Assembly (NCBI GenBank): GCA_002431865.1
Contig: DJEI01000020.1
Coordinates: 1-6,545, forward strand
Source: Lachnospiraceae bacterium UBA5902
Lineage (GTDB): Bacteria; Bacillota; Clostridia; Lachnospirales; Lachnospiraceae
DNA: 6,545 nucleotides
Direction of reading: 5' to 3'
In this document: piece after piece, positions 1-5,390 of the stretch
Layout of the letters: each line of letters opens with the position of its first letter
Numbering within the stretch: position 1 is the first letter of the stretch
The notes under the pieces: model-generated
What the model was told of the DNA's origin: nothing
The model's input: only the letters and a program-made list of their open reading frames with translations
Database searches by the model: none
Position numbers and translations under genes: made by a program

Positions 1-73
1 ATATACAGATACACGCAATAGGTAAATAACAATTCACCCATTTACAAATTCATCCCTTCATAAAGTCAAACCG

Positions 74-96
74 CCCCTCCCGGCTTCCGGGAGGGG
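74..96. terminator. GC-rich perfect hairpin, possible terminator
   Basis: CCCCTCCCGG (74-83) and CCGGGAGGGG (87-96) form a perfect 10-bp stem with a 3-nt loop. Neither side carries a good T-run: the plus strand continues GATATTATATG and the minus strand continues CGGTTTGACTTTATG. It may be a weak terminator for a gene left of the window, or a back-up for the minus-strand operon. It abuts the left end of the inverted-repeat element at 96. The stem is certain; the function is a guess. Bases 1-73 to its left are AT-rich and hold no gene or motif I can support. Confidence 0.4.
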
Positions 97-216
97 GATA
101 TTATATGCAATCCATCCTTCAATACTCTCATTTTACATAGATACATATGCCTCATAGTTTCATTTGCATATGTTTGATTCTTAGAAATTCTTAATGTTCT
201 ATCAGTATACTAGCAA

Positions 217-239
217 TGTTTGAACACGATGTTCAAACA
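217..239. other. Perfect 9-bp hairpin in the core of the inverted-repeat element
   Basis: TGTTTGAAC (217-225) and GTTCAAACA (231-239) form a perfect 9-bp stem with the 5-nt loop ACGAT. It sits between the left arm and the GC-rich core. Its right half (CAAAC at 234-238) could instead pair with GTTTG at 357-361, so two alternative folds exist. It could also be a dyad protein-binding site. No function is assigned. Confidence 0.5.
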
Positions 240-267
240 AGCTGCCACTGAGCCACGGATGGCGAGC

Positions 268-351
268 GGAGAGCGCCTGTGAACCGACAGGTTCACACTT
301 CAAATGCGCTCGACAATCTGCCGCCGAACAAAGTGAGGGGGCAATACCCGT
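268..351 (+). repeat. Structured repeat, copy B (GGAG + bulged hairpin + conserved GC-rich tail)
   Basis: Copy B of an ~84-nt repeat whose other copy is at 4448-4530 on the minus strand. It starts GGAG. A 6-bp outer stem (271-276 with 306-311) encloses an 8-bp inner hairpin (278-285 with 290-297, loop GACA), with an unpaired 3' side at 298-305. The tail holds blocks identical in both copies: TGCCGCCGAAC, GTGAGGGGGC and ATACCCGT. GGG (339-341) can pair with CCC (347-349). Hand-aligned identity to copy A is about three quarters. Stem differences include compensatory pairs, which supports a conserved fold. GGAG followed by an imperfect hairpin recalls REP elements mobilised by RAYT (IS200/IS605-like) transposases, but the family is not recognised. 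Orientation is given relative to the GGAG end. Confidence 0.75.
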
Positions 352-499
352 GCAGCGTTTGCGCATCTACTTAAAAACCTAAATTTAGAACATTTAGAAT
401 TTCTTAGATTCAATACATCGCAAATGAAATTATGAAGCATATACATCTATGTAAAGTACAAAAAGATAACGGATGGATTGCAAATAATATCCTCAATAG

Positions 500-529
500 A
501 AAAAGGCTGCCGACAAGCGACAACCTTTT
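500..529 (-). terminator. Intrinsic terminator of the operon
   Basis: Read on the minus strand just after the alcohol dehydrogenase stop codon, AAAAGGTTGTCG (529-518) pairs with CGGCAGCCTTTT (512-501). This gives a 12-bp stem with two G-U pairs and a 5-nt loop, and the run TTTTT (504-500) overlaps and follows the stem base. It has the position and shape of a Rho-independent terminator. Flanking A and T runs would allow some function on the other strand too. It separates the operon from the inverted-repeat element at 96-492. Confidence 0.85.
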
Positions 530-550
530 CCCGTGTAGACAGGTTTGATA

Positions 551-1699
551 TTACATAGCCTTTTTGTAAAGGGCTACGATATCCTTCTTCGTAGAGCGGC
601 GTGGGTTCACCATGATGTTTCCGCTCTTCATGGCATCGTCTGCCATGACATCGATCTTGTCCTCCGTCACTCCTACTTCTGTAAGATTTGCAGGAATCGA
701 AAGACTATCATTCAACGCTCTGATTGCATCCACCAGCATATCCGGTGTGAAGCTCTCATCGCTTCTGTGTGTCTCACTCACATATTCATAAATCTTCTTG
801 TATTTTCCTTTGTCCGCAAGCTTGTTGTAATCCAGAATCGTCGGAAGCAAAATCGCATTTGCTACCCCATGTGGCACATCGAAATATGCACTGACCGGAT
901 GGCTCATCGCATGCACATTGCCAAGTCTCGCCCAAGAGAACGCAATACCCGCAAAGAGAGAACCAACCAACATATCACTGGCGGCATTGGCATCCGTACG
1001 ATTTGCCACATAAGCCCGGATGGATCGGCCGATCAGCTCCATCGCTTTCTCAGACATCGCCTCGGAAAATGGAGAAGCATCCGTCGAGATATACGACTCA
1101 CATGCATGGATAAACGCATCCATTCCACATGCAGCAGCTACCGAAGCAGGTGCCGTTGCAATCAAATCCGGATCCAGAATCGCATATTTCGGAATCAGTT
1201 CATAGCTGAATACCGTCAGCTTATAGTTCCGGCTGTGATCGGTAATAACCGAAAATGCAGTTACCTCGGAACCAGTACCCGCGGTCGTTGGAATTGCAAT
1301 CTGCGGAACGATCGGTCCCGGCACCTTGCCGCCGCCCTCGTATTCCGTGATGCTTCCACCGTATTTTGCAATGATACCAACCGCCTTTGCCACATCCATC
1401 GGAGAACCACCGCCGAATGCCACGATGAAATCTGCACCACATTCCTTGTACATCTTCGTTGCCTTTTCGACTGTCTCCACCGAAGGATTTCCTTCTGTCT
1501 CCGTAAATGCATCCGCCGGGATTCCAACATCTGCCAGAGACTGCTTACATGTATCCACCAGTCCCATCTTGTTCAGATGGGGACCGGAAATAATAAGAGC
1601 ATGTGTGCCGCCAAGCCTGGTTGCACATTCACCTAATTTCCTGATTGAACCTGCACCAACGATGATATCCTGTGGTACAGAAAAGCTAAAATTCTTCAC
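551..1699 (-). CDS. Iron-containing (type III) alcohol dehydrogenase
   Basis: A 382-aa Fe-ADH, the usual length for this family, which interconverts aldehydes and alcohols in the cytoplasm with NAD(P)(H). Family motifs are complete: GGGSPMD (96-102) and TTAGTGSE (138-145) for the nucleotide, D194, H198, H263 and H277 as the expected metal ligands in GMDAFIHA, NVHAMSHP and DVPHG, plus H267. Residue 39 is Gly (IISGP), where FucO-type NAD-dependent enzymes carry an Asp that disfavours NADP; NADP(H) use is therefore possible but unproven. The start is GTG at 1699, with AAGGTG seven bases upstream; the N-terminus MKNFSFSVPQ is typical. It is the last gene of the operon, 79 nt after the aminotransferase and before the terminator. 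The likely role is reducing the aldehyde made by the aminotransferase. Family certain, substrate unknown. Confidence 0.95.
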   Translation of the reverse strand: MKNFSFSVPQDIIVGAGSIRKLGECATRLGGTHALIISGPHLNKMGLVDTCKQSLADVGIPADAFTETEGNPSVETVEKATKMYKECGADFIVAFGGGSPMDVAKAVGIIAKYGGSITEYEGGGKVPGPIVPQIAIPTTAGTGSEVTAFSVITDHSRNYKLTVFSYELIPKYAILDPDLIATAPASVAAACGMDAFIHACESYISTDASPFSEAMSEKAMELIGRSIRAYVANRTDANAASDMLVGSLFAGIAFSWARLGNVHAMSHPVSAYFDVPHGVANAILLPTILDYNKLADKGKYKKIYEYVSETHRSDESFTPDMLVDAIRALNDSLSIPANLTEVGVTEDKIDVMADDAMKSGNIMVNPRRSTKKDIVALYKKAM

Positions 1700-1735
1700 T
1701 CTAAGTCACCTTACTTTCCAAGATGAAATATCCAT

Positions 1736-1757
1736 CCTGCTGCCTTATCGCAACAGG
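1736..1757 (-). other. Intercistronic hairpin between aminotransferase and dehydrogenase
   Basis: On the minus strand CCTGTTGC (1757-1750) pairs with GCAGCAGG (1743-1736), an 8-bp stem with one G-U pair and a 6-nt loop. It lies within the 79-nt gap between the aminotransferase stop (1779) and the dehydrogenase GTG (1699). No T-run follows, so it is not a standard terminator. It may mark an RNA processing or stability boundary. The function is inferred only from position. Confidence 0.45.
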
Positions 1758-1778
1758 ACAGATACCTCACATGAATTT

Positions 1779-2996
1779 TTATTTTGAAAGTGCATTCACT
1801 GTCTCTTCCAGAATTGCATATGCCTTGTCACAATCTTCCCTGCTTGCAATCAGTGGTGGAACCATACGAATGACATGCGAACCAATCGCTGTGATCAGAA
1901 GCTTTCTGTCAAATGCACCATGCTTCACATCGACAGCGCCAATCGTATCATCGAACTCAACACCAATCATCAGTCCCATACCACGAACCTCCTTCACATG
2001 CGGAAGGTTCTTCAGCTTATCCATAAAGTACGCTCCAACTTCCTTTGCATTGCCTGCAAGGTCACGGTCAAGAAGCTCGTTTACTTCTGCATAAGCGGCT
2101 GCACAGCTGACTGGATGTCCACCAAACGTTGTACCATGGGAACCCGGTGTAAATGCGGTTGCAACTTCAGCGGTTGCACAGATGGCACCGATTGGCATAC
2201 CACCGCCAAGTCCCTTCGCCATAGAGACGATATCCGGCTTGATACCATAGTTCATGTAGCACATTGGCTGACCGGTTCTGCACCATCCGGTCTGCACCTC
2301 ATCGATCAGGAGCAGCATGTTATTCTCATCACAGAACTTACGCAGTCCTGTCATAAACTCGTAAGTAGCCGGATGTACGCCACCTTCACCCTGAATCGGC
2401 TCGATCATGATAGCGATCGTATTTTCTGTACAAGCATCCTTAAATGCCTTCAAATCGTTATATGGGGCATAGGAAAATCCATATGCCATCGGTCCGAAGC
2501 CAACCTGACAGCCATTACCCGGCTGACCGGTTGCAGACATCGCACCGAATGTTCTGCCGTGAAAGCCCATCTTTGCAGTTACGATATGATAACGGTTTGG
2601 TCCGTAATGCTCGATACCATATTTTCTTGCCATCTTTATCATGGCTTCGTTTGCCTCTGTACCAGAGTTCTGATAAAAAATCTTATCCATACCGATTGTG
2701 GTACAGACCTTCTCAGCAAGCAATGCCTGTGGAATCGTATACGGATAGTTGAAGGTATGCATGATATCATCAACCTGATCCTTGACGGCTGCAACAACCT
2801 TTGGGTTTCTGCTTCCGGCATTATTTACGGCAATGCCTGCATAGAAATCCAGATACGGAGTTCCGTTTTCATCGTACATGTACATGCCCTCGGCTGTCTC
2901 TGCCAGGAAGTCGAAACGCTCGTACGTATCGATCATATACTTGCTTACCTTATCCTTAATGTCCTGCTTTGTTAACCCAAGATCTTTTAATTTCAT
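1779..2996 (-). CDS. Class III PLP aminotransferase, ArgD/ornithine aminotransferase-like
   Basis: A 405-aa fold-type I PLP enzyme, full length for the acetylornithine/ornithine/GABA aminotransferase group. It moves an amino group, usually a terminal one, to a 2-oxoacid such as 2-oxoglutarate. Visible motifs are SGTEAN (111-116), FHGRT (145-149), EPIQGEGG (199-206), IDEVQTG (231-237) with D232 for the PLP pyridine, the Schiff-base lysine K261 in MAKGLGGGMP, GTTFGG with T290 at the PLP phosphate, and R377 in VIRMVPPL. E204 and R377 match the Glu-Arg switch pair of this group. It resembles ArgD most, but QTGWCRTG and FGGHP differ from typical ArgD (GRTG, FGGNP). No arginine-biosynthesis genes are nearby, so a catabolic role on an imported amino acid is more likely. 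AGGAGG lies 8 nt before ATG. The exact substrate (ornithine, lysine, GABA or other) cannot be told. Confidence 0.92.
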   Translation of the reverse strand: MKLKDLGLTKQDIKDKVSKYMIDTYERFDFLAETAEGMYMYDENGTPYLDFYAGIAVNNAGSRNPKVVAAVKDQVDDIMHTFNYPYTIPQALLAEKVCTTIGMDKIFYQNSGTEANEAMIKMARKYGIEHYGPNRYHIVTAKMGFHGRTFGAMSATGQPGNGCQVGFGPMAYGFSYAPYNDLKAFKDACTENTIAIMIEPIQGEGGVHPATYEFMTGLRKFCDENNMLLLIDEVQTGWCRTGQPMCYMNYGIKPDIVSMAKGLGGGMPIGAICATAEVATAFTPGSHGTTFGGHPVSCAAAYAEVNELLDRDLAGNAKEVGAYFMDKLKNLPHVKEVRGMGLMIGVEFDDTIGAVDVKHGAFDRKLLITAIGSHVIRMVPPLIASREDCDKAYAILEETVNALSK

Positions 2997-3030
2997 AATA
3001 AACGCCTCCTAAATATATAAAATGTTTTCG

Positions 3031-3663
3031 TTACTTTATAATTCCTTTGATTTTCATGTAATCCTTGATCAGCTTCACACTGTCCTCGATTCCAACCTTC
3101 TCACTGTTAATCGTGAGATCGTAGTTGACCGGGTTCGTCCAGTAATTTCCATGTGTGTAATATTTGTAATAATCGGCACGGAACTTATCGGTATGCACGA
3201 TCGTCGCCGTCGCAACATCCTCGGTCACCCCCATATGTTCCATCGTCCGCTTCACACAGAAATCACGCGGTGCTTCTATGTAGATACTTACAATATTCGG
3301 TCTGCCTCGCAGGATGTAGTCAGCACATTTTCCAACAATAACACAGGATTCCGTATCCGCTAAGTTTTCAATAATCTGTCTCTGATACTCAAACAGCTTA
3401 TCATCGGATACGAACTTTTCATTCCGGCTGATATAGCTTCTCGCACGCGGCAGCCCCCTTAAGAAGCTGGAGAATCCACCATTGGAACGAACCCTCTCGT
3501 TAACCTCCTGAAACAGTTTCTCATCAAGACCACTCATCTGAGACGCCAGTGTCAGGATTCGGTTTTCGTAGCAATGGATTCCAAGCTCCTTCGCAAGCTT
3601 CGATGCGATTTCCTTTCCGCCGGTACCAAAGCCTCTTGCAAAAGTAACAACATAATTTTCCAT
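3031..3663 (-). CDS. Cytidylate kinase-like family protein
   Basis: A 210-aa P-loop kinase of the Cytidylate_kin2 type, common in Clostridia and distinct from true Cmk. The N-terminal nucleotide-binding loop is ARGFGTGGKEIA (9-20), with K17 where many relatives have Arg (GSGGREI). CVIVGKCADYIL (107-118) is the second family hallmark. R-rich segments (APRDFCVKR, 131-139) and the RADYYKYYT stretch (162-170) look like the lid and substrate region. No signal peptide or membrane segment is present, so it is cytoplasmic. It follows the ATPase gene by 20 nt and precedes the aminotransferase by 34 nt. GAGG before the ATG is a weak ribosome site. Its substrate is unknown: phosphorylation of a nucleotide or of a small pathway metabolite are both possible. 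Family confident, role not. Confidence 0.85.
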   Translation of the reverse strand: MENYVVTFARGFGTGGKEIASKLAKELGIHCYENRILTLASQMSGLDEKLFQEVNERVRSNGGFSSFLRGLPRARSYISRNEKFVSDDKLFEYQRQIIENLADTESCVIVGKCADYILRGRPNIVSIYIEAPRDFCVKRTMEHMGVTEDVATATIVHTDKFRADYYKYYTHGNYWTNPVNYDLTINSEKVGIEDSVKLIKDYMKIKGIIK

Positions 3664-3683
3664 AATTTTCCCTCACAATCTTA

Positions 3684-4433
3684 TTATGCTATGAATCTGC
3701 TTAAGAATTCTCTGCTTCGATCGTTCTTCGGATTCGTGAAGAACTCCTCTGGCGGTGCATCCTCTACCACATAGCCTTTATCCATGAACAGCACACGGGA
3801 CGATACATTCTTTGCGAAATCCATCTCATGTGTTACAATCAGCATCGTAAGTCCGGAGTTTGCAAGTTCCTTCATTACATTCAACACTTCACCAACCATC
3901 TCCGGATCGAGCGCGGATGTCGGCTCATCGAACAACAGCACCTCCGGATTCATACAGAGTCCTCTGGCGATTGCTACACGCTGCTTCTGTCCACCGGACA
4001 ACTGCTCCGGTCTGGCATTGATGTACGGTGCCATGCCAACTTTTTTTAAATGCATAATTGCACGATCAAACGCTTCTTCCTTAGATACATGCAGGACCTT
4101 TCTTGCACCCTCCATACAATTCTCCAACACCGTCATATTGTTAAATAAATTGAACGACTGGAACACCATGCCCACTCTGGAGCGGAACTCATTAATCTCC
4201 TTCTGAACATTCCGGATCTCCTTGCCGTGGTACAACACCTGTCCGCTTGTCTGCGTCTCCAGCTTGTTAATACACCGAAGTAATGTTGACTTACCGGAAC
4301 CGGACGAACCAAGGATACAAATTACCTCTCCCTTTTTCACCTCAAAATCAATCTTCCGCAAAACCTCATGATCACCGAAGGATTTGCTTAAGTCTTTTAC
4401 TTCAATAATACTTTCTTCATTATTTTTACTCAT
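3684..4433 (-). CDS. Amino acid ABC transporter ATP-binding protein (GlnQ-like)
   Basis: A 249-aa ABC ATPase of the polar amino acid uptake family, peripheral on the inner face of the membrane and powering the permease encoded upstream. With the start chosen here: Walker [10 protein letters not shown] (42-50), Q-loop Q92 (MVFQSFNLF), signature LSGGQ (145-149), Walker B LLFDEP (166-171), D-loop SALD and switch His H202 in VTHEMDFA. The tail FMDKGYVVE...FFTNP...FLSRF is typical of GlnQ/HisP-like proteins. A GTG at 4439 is in frame, but only one base separates it from AAGGAGG (4447-4441). ATG at 4433 has a 7-nt spacing and is the better start. The gap to the permease gene is occupied entirely by structured repeat copy A. 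Function at family level is certain; the particular amino acid is not known. Confidence 0.96.
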   Translation of the reverse strand: MSKNNEESIIEVKDLSKSFGDHEVLRKIDFEVKKGEVICILGSSGSGKSTLLRCINKLETQTSGQVLYHGKEIRNVQKEINEFRSRVGMVFQSFNLFNNMTVLENCMEGARKVLHVSKEEAFDRAIMHLKKVGMAPYINARPEQLSGGQKQRVAIARGLCMNPEVLLFDEPTSALDPEMVGEVLNVMKELANSGLTMLIVTHEMDFAKNVSSRVLFMDKGYVVEDAPPEEFFTNPKNDRSREFLSRFIA

Positions 4434-4440
4434 AATCACA

Positions 4441-4447
4441 CCTCCTT
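4441..4447 (-). promoter_or_regulatory. Shine-Dalgarno deciding the ATPase start
   Basis: AAGGAGG on the minus strand, 7 nt from ATG (4433) and 1 nt from an in-frame GTG (4439). The spacing selects the ATG. It directly abuts the end of structured repeat copy A, so folding of that repeat could influence ribosome access. Confidence 0.8.
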
Positions 4448-4530
4448 ACGGGTATCGCCCCCTCACATACGTTCGGCGGCATGTCGTCGTGCGCATCCTA
4501 ATGCGAATCTCCGATTCGCAGACGCACTCC
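4448..4530 (-). repeat. Structured repeat, copy A, filling the permease-ATPase gap
   Basis: This 83-nt copy runs in operon orientation from the G of the permease TAG stop (4530) to the base before the ATPase Shine-Dalgarno. GGAG is followed by an outer 6-bp stem (4527-4522 with 4494-4489, one G-U) and an inner 7-bp hairpin (4520-4514 with 4508-4502, loop CGGAG). An unpaired TTAGGAT and a tail with TGCCGCCGAAC, GTGAGGGGGC and ATACCCGT follow. GGG (4460-4458) can pair with CCC (4452-4450). Compared with copy B (268-351), pairs T4526-A4490, C4518-G4504 and T4514-A4508 become A-T, T-A and C-G there, so pairing is kept while sequence changes. It could be a REP-like mobile repeat that landed at the stop codon, or an RNA element tuning ATPase expression. 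Confidence 0.75.
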
Positions 4531-5300
4531 TACTGTTTGTCTTCCATATATTCAACCGCAAGCACATAATCTTTTTTGCCTGCCATCTTCTTTTCGATAA
4601 ATAAGAACAACCGGTTAAATGCAACACAAAGCACCAGATAGATCAACGCAATTACCAGATACGATTCAAAGTACTTGTAATACGTACCACCAACAGTCTT
4701 TGCCTGCATGAACAACTCCTGTATACCGATTACGTTCAATACAGATGTCATCTTCAGGTTTGTCAGGAATGTGTTCGCCATCTCAGGGATAATGTTCTTG
4801 AATGCCTGTGGAAGGATTACATAGAACATTGCCTGCATCGGCGACATTCCCATTGCCAGAGCACCTTCGCGCTGTCCGGCATCAATGGATTTGATACCTG
4901 CACGCACGGTTTCTGACATATACGCACCTGTATTTAATACAGTTACGAGGATACCTGCAACAATCGGGTTGATATCAAAACCACCCTGACGGAGACCGAA
5001 ATATACAATCATTGCCTGTACGATCATTGGCGTTCCTCGGAACAACTCTACATATAAGAAACAGATAAACTTGAAGAATTTGATAATTCCCTTTTTGATC
5101 GGATTATCTTCTTTGTGAATTTTGATATCTCCGACAATACCTACGATATAACCAAGTATGAAACCTACGATCGTACCGATCACAGATACATACAGGGTGA
5201 TCCATGTTCCCTGCAGGAACATACTTGAATATTTCTCGGCAAGAAATGCCATCCATTCAAAGATATTCGTCGGGGATGATATACTTAGAATAGCACCCAT
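4530..5300 (-). CDS. Amino acid ABC transporter permease (HisM/GlnP family)
   Basis: A 256-aa integral membrane permease of the polar amino acid (His/Glu/Gln/Arg) family. Hydrophobic segments lie near 32-56, 78-103, 112-130, 155-170 and 212-236. The conserved LFRGTPMIVQ is at 86-95. The EAA loop that docks the ATPase is visible as EGALAMGM...VILPQ (145-165), preceded by SETVRAGIKSI. A basic, polar stretch (58-75, including IHKEDNPIKK) makes the first loop longer than usual and brings total length slightly above the common 210-240 aa. AGGAGG sits 7 nt before the ATG. The preceding gap to the binding-protein gene contains a large hairpin. The TAG stop shares its final G with the start of repeat copy A, so the gene's end may have been shaped by that insertion. 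One permease gene implies a homodimer. Confidence 0.95.
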   Translation of the reverse strand: MGAILSISSPTNIFEWMAFLAEKYSSMFLQGTWITLYVSVIGTIVGFILGYIVGIVGDIKIHKEDNPIKKGIIKFFKFICFLYVELFRGTPMIVQAMIVYFGLRQGGFDINPIVAGILVTVLNTGAYMSETVRAGIKSIDAGQREGALAMGMSPMQAMFYVILPQAFKNIIPEMANTFLTNLKMTSVLNVIGIQELFMQAKTVGGTYYKYFESYLVIALIYLVLCVAFNRLFLFIEKKMAGKKDYVLAVEYMEDKQ

Positions 5301-5331
5301 ATGATTTCCTCCTGTTCTACACGTTTTTTAT

Positions 5332-5374
5332 AATTCCTCCGCAGCCTGAAATCATGAAAGGCTGCGGGGGAATT
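5332..5374 (-). other. Long intercistronic stem-loop after the binding-protein gene
   Basis: Arms 5332-5347 and 5359-5374 are 16-nt inverted repeats with an 11-nt loop (5348-5358). In minus-strand RNA there is one C-A mismatch; in plus-strand RNA that position would be a G-U. GC-rich core CCGCAGCCT/AGGCTGCGG. On the minus strand the stem is followed by ATAAAAAACG, without a T-run, so it is not a canonical terminator of the operon. It stands between the binding-protein stop (5391) and the permease ribosome site. Hairpins here commonly protect the upstream mRNA so that the binding protein is made in excess over the membrane parts; that role is inferred. Confidence 0.75.
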
Positions 5375-5390
5375 TTCTGTCATTATGTAA

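Larger units (their letters stand above)
96..492. repeat. Gene-free element with ~105-nt imperfect inverted arms
   Basis: The left arm (96-200) is repeated inverted at 387-492. Aligned by hand, the outer 22 nt match at 21 positions (tip GGATATTAT, then TGCAATCCATCC). A stretch of about 15 nt is then diverged, and the inner 69 nt match at about 56 positions. The arms are AT-rich. The 186-bp core is more GC-rich and carries several hairpins, including the structured repeat at 268-351. GCTGC (241-245) can pair with GCAGC (352-356), closing the core. There is no ORF of note. The layout resembles a MITE or other non-autonomous mobile element, or a long structured RNA. No target-site duplication is obvious, and the left tip touches the hairpin at 74-96. 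The inverted symmetry is seen directly; mobility is inferred. Confidence 0.7.

Noticed and set aside
96..492. Insertion sequence, group II intron or CRISPR array
   Set aside because: No transposase, reverse transcriptase or regularly spaced direct repeats are present; only inverted arms and hairpins.
545..1636. Long plus-strand open frame of 363 codons opposite the alcohol dehydrogenase
   Set aside because: It is antisense to a gene with complete Fe-ADH motifs, its translation is rich in Cys, His and Arg with no recognisable domain, and it has no convincing ribosome site.
1700..1778. Internal promoter for the dehydrogenase gene
   Set aside because: The best candidate on the minus strand (TTGCGA, 17 bp, TATTTC) is a poor match and overlaps the hairpin.
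1875..2975. Plus-strand open frame of 366 codons opposite the aminotransferase
   Set aside because: It mirrors the codon structure of the aminotransferase on the other strand, shows no domain, and the minus-strand gene is unambiguous.
1779..2996. Assignment of the aminotransferase as biosynthetic ArgD or as GABA aminotransferase
   Set aside because: Motifs fit the wider class III group, neighbours are not arginine genes, and no residue seen here fixes the substrate.
4437..4439. GTG start for the ATPase gene, two codons upstream
   Set aside because: It leaves only one base after AAGGAGG; ATG at 4433 has a normal 7-nt spacing.
5332..5374. Intrinsic terminator between binding protein and permease
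   Set aside because: No T-run follows the stem on the minus strand; the sequence after it is ATAAAAAACG.
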